A stretch of 64,000 bases of DNA from Symmachiella macrocystis (GCF_007860075.1 NZ_SJPP01000001.1:620001-684000); one strand, 5' to 3'; shown: positions 35,225 through 44,478, numbered from the stretch's first letter. Program-made: numbers and translations. The notes: generated by a model not told the origin, from the letters alone.

Positions 35225-35656
35225 TTACCGCATATTCGCCCACACAAGAAACACCCGTGCATAAAGAAAGACAACGCCCGCAAATATCACAAAAGAGGCC
35301 CCTAGGATAAGTTTCCAGCCAAACGGCACTTCGCCATCTTTCGATGATGTTTTCAAAACATAAGCCAACACGAAAGACAATCCAATCGTGCTGCCAATCC
35401 ACGGTAATCCGTAGAAAAGTACTCCGGGGTCTATTGGGAATGTTTGCCGCAACTGCCTTCCGATATTAGTGTGGTCAATGAATCTAAGACTATCGGCCAC
35501 GCTGCCTCCCAACCAACAAGCAATAGGCAAGACCAGCACCAGCCGTTTGATGAGTGAAAGCCCTTTCTCAGGAGAGGCAAATGGCGATGCCCCGCAATGC
35601 GGGCACTTCTTCGTATTGTTTTCAATTTCTGTTCCGCAGGTTCGACACAGTGGCAT
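35225..35656 (-). CDS. Zinc-ribbon membrane protein
   Basis: 143 aa. The N-terminus MPLCRTCGTEIENNTKKCPH is a double-CxxC zinc ribbon (CRTC and CPHC). Then come three or four hydrophobic stretches: RLVLVLPIACWLGGSVADSL, GVLFYGLPWIGSTIGLSFVL, FGWKLILGASFVIFAGVVFL. Zinc-ribbon heads of this type (zinc-ribbon_2 family) occur on many bacterial membrane proteins of unknown job. It is in a run of same-strand small membrane genes (34.0-37.3 kb) but about 120-150 bp from both neighbours, so it may have its own promoter. Confidence 0.72.
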   Translation of the reverse strand: MPLCRTCGTEIENNTKKCPHCGASPFASPEKGLSLIKRLVLVLPIACWLGGSVADSLRFIDHTNIGRQLRQTFPIDPGVLFYGLPWIGSTIGLSFVLAYVLKTSSKDGEVPFGWKLILGASFVIFAGVVFLYARVFLVWANMR

Positions 35657-35775
35657 TTGCGAATTCCTTAGTCGTGAGTGAAGGATGCGATGAACAACCT
35701 GCCCCTAACCTTCTGCCTGTTTGCTCGATGGCTTCAGCTCCTCAGCCAATCTGTCGTCGACTAAAACCTACGCCC

Positions 35776-36090
35776 TCATGACTCATTAATGTCTATCTTC
35801 CGCCGTCTCCTTCTTCGGCGTATGACAACAACTGCGGCAATGGCTAACACCGCACCGATTGAGAAGCTCCATCCCAACATGTGAAGTGTTGCCGTGATTC
35901 CCGTCATTGGACCACCGCCACCTCCTCCTGTCGGGTCAAAAACACTGATAAAGAGCAGTATCGATCCAATGACCAGAAACACATTTACGACACCGCCAAC
36001 GATCCCCACGACGAGCAGGCCGAGAGTCTTCAACAACACATCCGGCCAGCGACTTGGATTGTGCTCATGCGTAGGTGTCATTGCATCCAC
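35776..36090 (-). CDS. Small membrane protein, paralogue of 34020-34304
   Basis: 104 aa with two helices (LKTLGLLVVGIVGGVVNVFLVIGSILLFI and GWSFSIGAVLAIAAVVVIRR). A glycine-rich linker, FDPTGGGGGGPMTG, joins them, and the C-terminus is very basic (RRRRRRRKIDINES). Similar to 34020-34304 along the whole length, which points to local duplication. Function not known. The start ATG at 36090 is followed by MTPTHEHNPSRWPDVLL; a second possible start is the ATG at 36081. Confidence 0.7.
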   Translation of the reverse strand: MDAMTPTHEHNPSRWPDVLLKTLGLLVVGIVGGVVNVFLVIGSILLFISVFDPTGGGGGGPMTGITATLHMLGWSFSIGAVLAIAAVVVIRRRRRRRKIDINES

Positions 36091-36372
36091 ATTTATTGCG
36101 TTGTGGTGGCGATAATTTATTGAATGACGTTCGGTTCACCCTCTTTGACAATGATTCCTTTGATCGGATTTTGAAGATTTGAGGAGAACTGCTACCCATC
36201 ATGCGTTCCAATGGCAATTTTCTTTCCGAATTCAATGCGAGTCACCTAGCATTCAACTGCCAGATCTGAGCTAGAGAAAAGCCGAATAAGACCGCCCAGA
36301 CACATGCCCCTTAAACACAGCGATGCCTGCTCGCCTCCAATTGATGATGTGAATAGCAACTCCTTCCGGATT

Positions 36373-36882
36373 TCACGATTTGTGCGGATTGTCTGATTGG
36401 CAATTTCGATCAAGCCGTGACATGACGGCTGATGCGACAAGCAAGAACGGAATCGCACAGGCGAGAAAGCCCGTGTAGACGATAACGTGCACTGAATGAC
36501 CAAATCCATCGATATCATACATTGCTAAATCGGCCATCAGTGCCAACCACATCAAAGCGATCATCAGACCGGTTGCTATGGCAGCGATCCAATGCCTTCG
36601 CTTTCCTGCTTCCCAGCGGATAGGAGGGTGCTCTGTCACCAACCGAATACCTGAAAAACACAACCATAGGCCGTAGCCGATAACGAGAACTCCAACTGCT
36701 CCGTCTGGAATCGAGCGGAAGGCGTCTCCCCCCGTGTTAATACCGATCAAGACAAAAAGTGATGTTCCGAACATCACAGCGACGCCGAGCGAAGTGAGGC
36801 ATATCCCGCACACAAGATCTAAGCCGGTTACAATCCAGCGGAATCCTTTCACAGCCCAGTGACGATGTTTCAATTGCGACAT
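36373..36882 (-). CDS. Hypothetical four-helix membrane protein
   Basis: 169 aa. Hydrophobic segments at about residues 16-50 (IVTGLDLVCGICLTSLGVAV, MFGTSLFVLIGI), 65-82 (GVLVIGYGLWLCFSGI), 97-118 (AAIATGLMIALMWLALMADL) and 130-153 (VHVIVYTGFLACAIPFLLVA). The C-terminus is polar and ends DNPHKS. No family recognised. Same strand and style as its neighbours at 36953-37318 and 35776-36090; a recent same-strand cluster of unknown membrane proteins. The 282 bp between it and 36090 hold no supported gene. Confidence 0.65.
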   Translation of the reverse strand: MSQLKHRHWAVKGFRWIVTGLDLVCGICLTSLGVAVMFGTSLFVLIGINTGGDAFRSIPDGAVGVLVIGYGLWLCFSGIRLVTEHPPIRWEAGKRRHWIAAIATGLMIALMWLALMADLAMYDIDGFGHSVHVIVYTGFLACAIPFLLVASAVMSRLDRNCQSDNPHKS

Positions 36883-36952
36883 TTTCCGATCTTTACCGTT
36901 TCACCTGAGCATGGCATTTTCGAAAGCACGATGTGGATTGTTTCAGCCCAGT

Positions 36953-37318
36953 TCAAAAGGACCAAGCAAACACTTGGTTCAGAAGAATCCAGCACGGAAT
37001 CAAACCGCCATACAAGAAACCGAACAAGAACGTGCCCCAGGCCACTCGGCGTTGGTGGTTGATGCGAAACACGGCATATCCAATGCCGCATAGTGGCACA
37101 ATCCACCAAGCGAATAGCAATGGAAGAATGGAGAACACTCCCGTCATTTGACCGGTATTGACACCAAGCGTTTCCATGACGAAGAGAGAAATATACATGA
37201 TTGGAACGGGGACGAGCACTCCTGGCAAACAATCGCCAATCCCAGCGAAAAACGCCTTAAATCGGGAAATGTTCCTGGGGGTTTCTGAAGAGTCTTTGAC
37301 CATATTGGTTTTCCCCAC
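36953..37318 (-). CDS. Hypothetical membrane protein
   Basis: 121 aa. Three hydrophobic stretches: residues 29-49 (CLPGVLVPVPIMYISLFVME), 62-86 (VFSILPLLFAWWIVPLCGIGYAVF) and 93-117 (VAWGTFLFGFLYGGLIPCWILL). The N-terminus is short and polar (MGKTNMVKDSSETPRNIS). No family recognised. It ends 70 bp before the start of the four-helix protein on the same strand. The pair may be cotranscribed. Confidence 0.6.
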   Translation of the reverse strand: MGKTNMVKDSSETPRNISRFKAFFAGIGDCLPGVLVPVPIMYISLFVMETLGVNTGQMTGVFSILPLLFAWWIVPLCGIGYAVFRINHQRRVAWGTFLFGFLYGGLIPCWILLNQVFAWSF

Positions 37319-38301
37319 GGCAAGAGATGATGCTAAACCCCTATCTGTCTTGGCGACATTGCTGGATCAATATCACGTACGAACTGGTCATTTTCTTTAG
37401 ATTGCCGCTGGTTGTGTCGAATGCCGCCAGACCGGTATTTCCCTCAAGGCCCCCCAGTCGACCGAAGTCCGGCTGCTGATCGTCCATTATATGGCATACC
37501 GGAAGCCGCCTGAACGTTGCGTACACGCCCGTCAGCTTAAACCAGCCGGAGAATGAAATCGTTGACGAATCAAACATCTCGTGGGGAAGTCTGCCCATTC
37601 TTCTGATTCTTGACTTCTATTGGCACGGCGGATTACTGGCTAGTGATCTCAACTATCGGTTCGAGTTTGCGATAGAAAAGGGCATGGTCCAATGAATGAT
37701 CAAGTCGCAATACAATTCGACCACTTTTCAGCGGCGAGTCGCACCGATATCGTCGTTGACGCGAATGCGGGTTATCTAAAACTCACGCAGCGCGTTCCTC
37801 CTTGGTGGTGTGAATCTCATTGGGAAGCCGGGCACGGAGGATGGGTCAGTTCCACGGAGAGATATTGGACGTGCTGTGCCAGCCGGTGTTCTGTGGAATT
37901 GGTAATGAGCAACAAGAGCGGGTGAAACAGTCGAGACATCATGTTTCTGCGAGCGCGGGGGATAACCTGTCGTCGGATCGAGAGATAGCTTTGTTTTTGC
38001 ACCTCGCTGAAATCGGTGTCGCAGCGCTTCGCCGCCCCAAAAGACAAAATGCTTTTTGCAGGTCTCTTTGTTGTCTTTTTGAGAAGTTCGAAGTACGTAT
38101 CGTTCGAGCCGCCGAGTCTTTCGCGGCGAACAATCTGATCGAGTGCGATCACATTTTTATCGGGCGACAAGTCAATGCCTGAATCACCGCTGCTCCACAG
38201 AAATTCAGCAAACCATTGCTTCCCTTTTCAACCGACCGAAAAGTACACCGAACTCGTAACACATTGCCGATTCAGCAGTTCATAAAATTGGCACAAGGAG
38301 C
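37319..38301. other. Gene-poor stretch with a mobile-element relic
   Basis: Nearly 1 kb with no gene I can support. 37529-37693 reads TPVSLNQPENEIVDESNISW...LILDFYWHGGLLA to a stop, which might be the 3' end of a lost gene. A 77-codon frame starts at 37692 (MNDQVAIQFDHFSAASRTDI) but is cut into the repeat. From 37955 to 38130 lies copy 2 of the transposase-associated repeat. Apparent graveyard of small insertions. Confidence 0.4.
37955..38130. repeat. Dispersed transposase-associated repeat, copy 2
   Basis: Counterpart of 25745-25900: GGATCGAGAGA, then AGACAAAATGCTTTTTGCAG and GTCTCTTTG at similar spacing and orientation. On the minus strand both read QRDLQK(S/A)FCLLG. Copy 2 stops where the integrase-core relic of copy 1 begins, so the transposase itself is gone here. 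Confidence 0.55.
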
Positions 38302-38307
38302 ATGGTT

Positions 38308-38487
38308 ATGAAGCGGGTTTGCCTCAAAGAGGCCTACACGATCTGGATGAGCTGGAATCAGCTTGAGGTACTGATAGAAGTTGCGTTGAACGCATATCTG
38401 CCGCTGTTACGTTGCGGCGTGGTCGCTCTTTTCCATTTTTTTAAGTTTATTGGCCGCCGACCATCGACAAAGGTGATCTCTCAATAA
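38308..38487 (+). CDS. Possible small protein upstream of the HHRGGG-repeat gene
   Basis: 59 aa from the ATG at 38308 with a strong ribosome binding site (AAGGAG, 7 nt upstream). Sequence MKRVCLKEAYTIWMSWNQLE, then VLIEVALNAYLPLLRCGVVA and LFHFFKFIGRRPST. A mildly hydrophobic middle suggests a membrane-associated peptide. No homology known. 52 bp before the repeat protein, so the two could share a transcript. Confidence 0.4.
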   Translation: MKRVCLKEAYTIWMSWNQLEVLIEVALNAYLPLLRCGVVALFHFFKFIGRRPSTKVISQ

Positions 38488-38539
38488 CCAAGGAATGTAA
38501 AACAATCACCAAAACAACAAATCGAATGGAGAATTAGCG

Positions 38540-39016
38540 ATGGCGACGTTTACTAAGATTTCAAAAATCGTAATGGTTACTGCAGTGCTTGCTTTGGCAG
38601 CCGGTCCGGCAATGGTAGAGGCGGGCCAGAGAGGGAATCACCGCGGCGGCGGACACCGCAACGGCGGAAATCACCGCGGCGGCGGAAATCACCGAGGCGG
38701 TGGGAATCATCGCGGCGGTGGGCATCACCGGGGTGGCGGACATCACCGGGGTGGCGGACATCACCGGGGTGGCGGACATCACTGGGGTGGCGGGCATCAC
38801 CGGGGCGGCGGGCATCACCGGGGCGGCGGGCATCACCGGGGCGGCGGGCATCACCGGGGCGGTGGGCATCACTGGGGCGGTGGGCATCACCGCGGCGGCG
38901 GGCATCACTGGGGTGGCGGACATCACCGGGGTGGTGGGAATCATTGGGGATACCCCAAATCCCCGTCTCAAAGCCCACCCAACGGCAAGATCACCTATTG
39001 GAGGAATGCCAAATGA
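38540..39016 (+). CDS. Secreted His/Gly/Arg-rich HHRGGG-repeat protein
   Basis: 158 aa. A clean signal peptide (MVTAVLALAAGPAMVEAG) is followed by about 17 copies of a six-residue unit, HHRGGG or variants (NHRGGG, HHWGGG), residues ~32-145, then a short Pro/Ser tail ending KITYWRNAK. It contains some 30 His residues, so it could bind Zn, Ni or Cu ions outside the cytoplasm; poly-His/Gly proteins also form coacervates or coats. Good ribosome binding site (GGAG 8 nt upstream). Low-complexity sequence cannot be assigned to a family. An intrinsic terminator follows at 39091. Confidence 0.75.
   Translation: MATFTKISKIVMVTAVLALAAGPAMVEAGQRGNHRGGGHRNGGNHRGGGNHRGGGNHRGGGHHRGGGHHRGGGHHRGGGHHWGGGHHRGGGHHRGGGHHRGGGHHRGGGHHWGGGHHRGGGHHWGGGHHRGGGNHWGYPKSPSQSPPNGKITYWRNAK
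38640..38945 (+). repeat. 18-bp tandem repeat encoding HHRGGG
   Basis: Consensus GGCGGACATCACCGGGGT with base changes mostly at third positions; the units stay in frame. Neighbouring units are nearly identical (38728-38790, 38800-38860), so copy number is likely to vary between strains through slippage. Confidence 0.85.
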
Positions 39017-39090
39017 TACGAGTCGGAGGTTTCTCGATCACCGAGAGCCTAAAATCGAGATCTGTGATATGAGGTAGGGCATACGAAACA

Positions 39091-39133
39091 CGGCCGGGCG
39101 AACCGCATTGGGGATCCGCCGGCCGTTCTTTTA
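39091..39133 (+). terminator. Probable intrinsic terminator after the HHRGGG gene
   Basis: GC-rich arms CGGCCGG (39091-39097) and CCGGCCG (39119-39125) can pair around a ~20-nt loop, followed by TTCTTTTA. About 75 bp after the stop codon. The remainder of 39017-39324 shows only the promoter region for the RND genes. Confidence 0.55.
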
Positions 39134-39324
39134 TGATAGGACGTCGGCAGTCGAACGTAATCCCTAGACGTAAGCATTGATCGTACAATCCCGAAGGTTT
39201 TCGGAAAACTTGCTGATTTCGCGTGGTTCCTCTGTTTACAATCGACCGTAATCGGGCCTGCGCCACGACAAGCAGATGAGTGAACAATCAAATCTCCAAG
39301 GCGCCGGACGACAAGGAACTGACC

Positions 39325-40704
39325 ATGACTGATCAACCTGCATCTGCACGACCGCTCCGCCAATGGCTCATCCTTCCGCCTCTAATCCTTGGTGTGGGCG
39401 TCGCAATCTATATGGTTGCAGGACGGACGCAGCTCAAGCACAATCCGGTCACCGAGGTCTCGCGGACGCTGCGGGTGATTCCGGCCCCGCAAGTCGACGT
39501 GGTACCCCGTGTGTGGGGCTATGGCACGGCCGAACCGGGCCGCACCTGGAAGGCCGTCGCCGAGGTGCAGGGACGTGTCATCGAAACAGATCCCCACCTG
39601 AAAGCAGGGAGCATTATTGCCAAGGGGCTAACGCTGCTTAAGATTGACCCATACGAACTGGAGTTGGTAGCAGCCCAACTCAAAGCGGACATCGACCGCG
39701 TCAAGGCGCAACAGTCGGAATTGGAGACTAACGAAGCCAATTACCGAGCATCGCTGACAATCGAGGATGCCGCATTGGCGCTGGCAGAGCAGGAGTTGCG
39801 CCGGCTTCGCCAACTTTCGCAAACAAACGCCATATCCCCTGCCGACGTAGATGCCAAGGAACGCGAGGTTTTAGCGCAACGGCAAAACGTGCAGTCACAG
39901 CGCAATCTTCTGAACGTACTCCCCTCTAAGTTGCAGGCCCTCAATGCGGAGTTGACCGTTAAACAGTCGAGTCTGAAGCAGGCCGAGATTGACGTCACAA
40001 AATGCGTTATCAAAGCACCCTTCAGCTGCCGCTTGGCGGACGTTGACATTCAAGCGGGGCAGTTTCTCGCTCGCGGCGAAGTCCTCTTCGAGGCTTATAG
40101 CACGGCGATCACGGAAGTCGATGCGCAGGTTCCCATGGATCAAGCCCGCAAGTTGATGGGCGCTGACGCGGCGCCCATCGCGCCCTTGAGCATCGACTTG
40201 GATGAACTCGCCAATTTGCTGGGCATCCAGGCGACTGTGCGCATACGTGCCGGAGACCTGACTGTGCACTGGGACGCTCGCGTCACCGGCATCCGCGAAC
40301 AACTCGATCCCACCACGCGCAGCATTGCCGTCGTGGTGGCAGTCGACGATCCGTATAAGAATGTGATTCCCGGCAAACGCCCACCGTTGGTCAAAGGCAT
40401 GTTTTGTGAAATTGAGTTGTGGGCGAAACCTCGCGCCGGAAAAATCGTGATTCCGCGCAGCGCCATGCATGATGGTGCGGTGTATATCGTCAATGATGAG
40501 CGCCGCTTGGAGAAAAGGGCCGTCGTCGTCGATTTTCTTCAGAGCGATTTCGTTTGCGTTAGTACCGGGTTGCACGCCGGGGAAGTTGTCGTCGTCTCCG
40601 ATCCGACCCCCGCCATTTTGGGGATGTTGGTCGATCCGGTCGAAGACGACGCTTTGCTGAACGTAATCAAGGCGCAGGCGACCGGCGAAGGGAGCCTTAA
40701 ATGA
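39325..40704 (+). CDS. RND efflux periplasmic adaptor (HlyD/AcrA family)
   Basis: 459 aa from the ATG at 39325; a GTG at 39280 is an upstream alternative. N-terminal anchor (WLILPPLILGVGVAIYMVAG), then the biotinyl-lipoyl half motif near WKAVAEVQGRVIETDPHLKAG, a long coiled-coil hairpin (residues ~115-200, KADIDRVKAQQSELETNEA to LQALNAELTVKQSSLKQAE) and KCVIKAPFSCRLADVDIQAG. The C-terminal barrel ends with VIPRSAMHDGAVYIVNDERR. It joins an inner-membrane RND pump to an outer-membrane channel. The stop overlaps the pump start by 4 bp. No TolC-type gene is adjacent; the substrate class is open. Confidence 0.88.
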   Translation: MTDQPASARPLRQWLILPPLILGVGVAIYMVAGRTQLKHNPVTEVSRTLRVIPAPQVDVVPRVWGYGTAEPGRTWKAVAEVQGRVIETDPHLKAGSIIAKGLTLLKIDPYELELVAAQLKADIDRVKAQQSELETNEANYRASLTIEDAALALAEQELRRLRQLSQTNAISPADVDAKEREVLAQRQNVQSQRNLLNVLPSKLQALNAELTVKQSSLKQAEIDVTKCVIKAPFSCRLADVDIQAGQFLARGEVLFEAYSTAITEVDAQVPMDQARKLMGADAAPIAPLSIDLDELANLLGIQATVRIRAGDLTVHWDARVTGIREQLDPTTRSIAVVVAVDDPYKNVIPGKRPPLVKGMFCEIELWAKPRAGKIVIPRSAMHDGAVYIVNDERRLEKRAVVVDFLQSDFVCVSTGLHAGEVVVVSDPTPAILGMLVDPVEDDALLNVIKAQATGEGSLK

Positions 40705-43700
40705 TACGCTTCTTCGCCACGCACCCCACCGCGGCCAATTTATTGATGCTGGTTTTCGTGGTGATCGGCATCATGACCGCGGGGACTTTGCGCCGAGAAA
40801 CATTCCCCGATTTCACAGTCCCGGAAGTGGAGATTCGAGTCCCCTACCCTGGCGCGACGGCCCAGGAAGTCGAGGACGTTGTCAGTCGCCGAGTGGAAGA
40901 CGCGCTGGACGGCATCAAATACGTCAAGGAAATCCGTTCCGATGCGCGAGAGAATATCGCCATCATTACAATCGAGATGGATGATTCCGGCGACTTTGTC
41001 GTGTTTAAAGACGACATCGAAACCGAAATCGCCGCCATCGATGATTTTCCCGACGACGTCGAAGACCCGGTGATTAAACAGCTCGGGACGACGGAATTGG
41101 TTTTGTCGCTGATCGTCAGCGGCCCCATGTCACCGCGCGATCTGAAAGCGTACTGTGAGGACCTTAAGGAGCGGCTACAGCGAGATCCTCAGGTGTCTAC
41201 CGTCAATATCCGCGGGTTTTCGGACAACCAACTGCGGATCGAACTTTCTGCCAGCGCCCTCATGCAATACGACCTCAGTGTTGCCGACGTGGCCGATTTC
41301 GTGAGCCGGCAAAATGTCGACTTGCCAGCCGGCGCTATTGAAACCGGTGAACATGAGATTCTGGTCCGTTTCGTCGAGGAGCGCCGCTCACCCGAAGACT
41401 TGGAAACGCTGGTGATTGTCGGCGGCCACGGCGGCGGCGAAATCCGGTTGGGGGATCTGGGCACTGTCACCGACACCTTTGAGCTCGAAGAGGACAAGGT
41501 GATCGCCGACGGCCGACGCGCGGGGATTTTAGTCGTCGAGAAGACAAAAACTGAGGACACGATCCGTGCGGCCAATGTTGTTAAGTCAATTGTCGAGGAT
41601 GAGCGAGCCCGGCATCCACAGATAACGATCGATATCACTCAGGACATGTCGACGCTCGTCAACAGCCGACTGAATTTGATTCTTAAAAATGCCTGGCAAG
41701 GAGGACTGCTGGTTTTTCTGGCCATGTGGCTATTTTTTAATGTGCGGCTATCGTTTTGGGTAGTCATGAGCTTGCCCGTTTCGTTTCTGGGCGCGCTGTG
41801 GTTCGCCGAGCAAATTGGATTGACGATCAACATGATCACGATGATCGGCATCCTCATGGCTTTGGGATTGCTGATGGACGACGGCATCGTGATCGCCGAG
41901 AATATTGCCACACATGCCGCCCGCGGGAAACCGGCAATCCAGGCTGCAATCGACGGCGTGAATGAAGTCAAGGCAGGCGTGTTTTCCTCTTTTATCACCA
42001 CGGTTTGCGTCCTAGGACCGTTGGCGACGATTGGCGGTAATATCGGCAAAGTTCTGCGAGTGATGCCGATCATTTTGATTCTCGTATTGGCGGTCAGTTT
42101 GGTGGAAGCTTTCCTGATCTTACCATCGCACTTAGCGCATTCGCTGACGGACGAGCATGACAAAAAAGCGAACGCGGTACGCCGATTCATCGATGGCATG
42201 ATTGACTACTGCCGCGAACACATTCTCGGCCGCGCCGTCGACATCCTGTTGCGGTGGCGATATCTATGGGTCGGTTGTGTGATTGCCATGTTGATCGGCA
42301 CGCTGGCAATGTTTGCTGGAGGGAACGTCAAATTCCAAGCGTTTCCGGACCTTGACGGGGACGTCATCGACGCGCGGCTGATGATGTCCCAAGGCACCCC
42401 GCTTAAACGGACCGAAGAGGTTGTTCAACAATTTACCGACGCACTGGTCGAAGTTAACCGCGAATTTAAATCACGGCAACCGGACGAACAAAACCTGATC
42501 AAGTCGGTCAACGTACAATTCAACAAGAATACCGACGCCTTCGAGACCGGCCCGCACGTCGCCACAGTTTCGGTCAATCTTCTCGATGCTGAGATTCGTG
42601 ACGGGCGCATCGATGAGATTGTCGATTCCTGGCGGGACAAAATCGTGCCGCCAACCGACGTTGATATGATGAACTTTACGGAACCGGTCATCGGCCCCCA
42701 AGGCCGCGCCATTGAAATTCGTTTACAAGGGGACGACCTTGAACAACTGGAAGTGGCGGCGACGCACTTTCGCGCTTGGCTAGCGCGTTTTGACGGTGTA
42801 TTGAACCTCACCGACGATCTCCGCCGCGGCAAACCGGAAATCCGCATTCACCTCCGCGAGGGAACGGCCGGATTGGGCCTCGACGCCGCCACTGTGGCCC
42901 GGCAGGTGCGGGCTGGGTTTTATGGAATGACGGCCGATGAAATCCAAATCGGTCGTGAGGCCTACGAAGTCGATGTGCGGCTGCGGCCCGACGACCAAGA
43001 CAGCGTCGCCGACCTGGAGTATTTCCATTTCGCCGTCCCCGGCGGCAAACTGGTGCCGCTCGGCTCAATTGCAATTGCTGACCGCACCCGCGGTTGGTCG
43101 CGCATTGCTCGGGTCGACGGTCGCCGCACAGTGACCCTGCTGGGGGACGTCGATCAACGTCGGATCAACACGGCACAATTATTCAATGAAATCGAGCGAG
43201 ACTATTTGCCGGAATTCCACGCAGAATTTCCGGAAATCGACGTTTCATTTGCCGGCGAGGTCGAACAATCGGCCACGACTCAGGAATCGATGATGGGGGC
43301 CATGGTCATCGGTGTGATTGGCGTGTTTGTATTGTTGAGTTTTCAGTTTCGTAGTTACACCGAACCGCTGATCGTGATGACGGCGATCCCGTTTGCGTTG
43401 ATCGGAGTGATCTGGGGACATTGGCTAATGGGCATCGATCTGAGTATGCCCAGCGGCGTAGGATTCATTTCCTTAGCGGGGATCGTCGTCAACGATTCGA
43501 TTCTGCTGGTACTGTTTTTGAAAATGCGCCGCGAAGAAGGCGCCGACATCGTCATGGCGGCGGGACAGGCGAGCCGGCAACGCTTTCGGGCAATTGTGAT
43601 CACGTCTCTGACAACGATCGCCGGCTTGCTTCCGCTGCTATTCGAGCGCAGCCTGCAGGCGCAGGTGTTGATCCCACTGGCAGCCAGCATCGCTTTTGGC

Positions 43701-43811
43701 TTGTTGGCATCCACGGTATTGGTCTTGTTGGTGATCCCCTGTCTTTACACGATTCTCGGCGATTTTGGACTCACCGCAGATATTGCCACCAAGGGTCAGC
43801 ACGATACGTAA
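40701..43811 (+). CDS. RND efflux pump, inner-membrane transporter
   Basis: 1036 aa, standard size. First helix LLMLVFVVIGIMTAGTL, then FPDFTVPEVEIRVPYPGATA. The proton-relay helix is GLLMDDGIVIAENIATHAA (two Asp), with the usual AMWLFFNVRLSFWVVMSLPV before it and VLLSFQFRSYTEPLIVMTAIP in the C-terminal half. Two large periplasmic loops are present. Start ATG overlaps the adaptor stop (ATGA). The family exports drugs, detergents, lipids or other hydrophobics in exchange for protons. The DD pair and loop pattern fit the hydrophobe-exporting group more than metal pumps, but this is not proven. Confidence 0.92.
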   Translation: MIRFFATHPTAANLLMLVFVVIGIMTAGTLRRETFPDFTVPEVEIRVPYPGATAQEVEDVVSRRVEDALDGIKYVKEIRSDARENIAIITIEMDDSGDFVVFKDDIETEIAAIDDFPDDVEDPVIKQLGTTELVLSLIVSGPMSPRDLKAYCEDLKERLQRDPQVSTVNIRGFSDNQLRIELSASALMQYDLSVADVADFVSRQNVDLPAGAIETGEHEILVRFVEERRSPEDLETLVIVGGHGGGEIRLGDLGTVTDTFELEEDKVIADGRRAGILVVEKTKTEDTIRAANVVKSIVEDERARHPQITIDITQDMSTLVNSRLNLILKNAWQGGLLVFLAMWLFFNVRLSFWVVMSLPVSFLGALWFAEQIGLTINMITMIGILMALGLLMDDGIVIAENIATHAARGKPAIQAAIDGVNEVKAGVFSSFITTVCVLGPLATIGGNIGKVLRVMPIILILVLAVSLVEAFLILPSHLAHSLTDEHDKKANAVRRFIDGMIDYCREHILGRAVDILLRWRYLWVGCVIAMLIGTLAMFAGGNVKFQAFPDLDGDVIDARLMMSQGTPLKRTEEVVQQFTDALVEVNREFKSRQPDEQNLIKSVNVQFNKNTDAFETGPHVATVSVNLLDAEIRDGRIDEIVDSWRDKIVPPTDVDMMNFTEPVIGPQGRAIEIRLQGDDLEQLEVAATHFRAWLARFDGVLNLTDDLRRGKPEIRIHLREGTAGLGLDAATVARQVRAGFYGMTADEIQIGREAYEVDVRLRPDDQDSVADLEYFHFAVPGGKLVPLGSIAIADRTRGWSRIARVDGRRTVTLLGDVDQRRINTAQLFNEIERDYLPEFHAEFPEIDVSFAGEVEQSATTQESMMGAMVIGVIGVFVLLSFQFRSYTEPLIVMTAIPFALIGVIWGHWLMGIDLSMPSGVGFISLAGIVVNDSILLVLFLKMRREEGADIVMAAGQASRQRFRAIVITSLTTIAGLLPLLFERSLQAQVLIPLAASIAFGLLASTVLVLLVIPCLYTILGDFGLTADIATKGQHDT

Positions 43812-43884
43812 TTTTGGGACGTGAGGGCGCTACACGATATACATCAGTAGTTTTCACATCACACCAATCAATCCGGGAGATCCG

Positions 43885-44475
43885 ATGCCCCAAGAACAAA
43901 CATTTCGCATTCTGTTGGATCAATTACGGACCGGTGACGAAGCAGCGGCAGTGAAAATTGTCCAAGATCATACGGCCGGTTTGGTAGCAGTCGCCCGCAA
44001 GCAAATGGGAAGCGGTCTGGCGCGGCGAGTTGATCCCGAGGACATCCTGCAGTCGGTCTACCGCAGCCTGTTCGTCCGCGTGCAACAAGGCGAGTTTGAC
44101 CTCGGTGCCGGGCGGGATTTGTGGCAGCTGTTAGTCACAATGACGCTCAACAAAGTCCGCCGTAGCGCCAAATTCCACGGCGCAGGCAAACGGGACATGT
44201 CCAAAGACCAATCGGTCCGTGCAGATGCCGATCCGTTGGACCACATCCCCGGCAGCGGCGAACCGGGACCCGAGGAGGCTGCGATTCTCGTAGACGAAAC
44301 GGAAGCCTTCCTGAAAACGCTCAAGCCGCAAGACCGCCCGATTGTTGAGTTGCGGCTGCAGGGCTACAACAGCATCGAAATCGCCGAACAAACCGGTCGC
44401 GCCGAACGTAGCATCCGGCGTATTCTCAAACAAATCCAAGAACGCCTGACCGAAGCGACCCGAACAGACGCATAG
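43885..44475 (+). CDS. ECF-type RNA polymerase sigma factor
   Basis: 196 aa, ATG at 43885 with a very good GGGAGA 5 nt upstream. Region 2: RVDPEDILQSVYRSLFVRVQ and DLWQLLVTMTLNKVRRSAKF. Region 4: LKPQDRPIVELRLQGYNSIE, then IAEQTGRAERSIRRILKQIQ. It resembles the planctomycete sigma group whose genes sit by Ser/Thr kinases. Indeed a giant kinase gene lies just downstream on the opposite strand (convergent, 108 bp apart). Whether they act together cannot be told from sequence. Confidence 0.92.
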   Translation: MPQEQTFRILLDQLRTGDEAAAVKIVQDHTAGLVAVARKQMGSGLARRVDPEDILQSVYRSLFVRVQQGEFDLGAGRDLWQLLVTMTLNKVRRSAKFHGAGKRDMSKDQSVRADADPLDHIPGSGEPGPEEAAILVDETEAFLKTLKPQDRPIVELRLQGYNSIEIAEQTGRAERSIRRILKQIQERLTEATRTDA

Positions 44476-44478
44476 CGC

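Noticed and set aside
38640-38945. Regular short repeats resembling a CRISPR array
   Set aside because: Units are contiguous 18-bp in-frame codon repeats with no spacers; they encode HHRGGG behind a signal peptide.
38561-38978. Long open frames on the minus strand over the HHRGGG repeats
   Set aside because: Repeats open all frames; no start signals, and the plus frame has the signal peptide.
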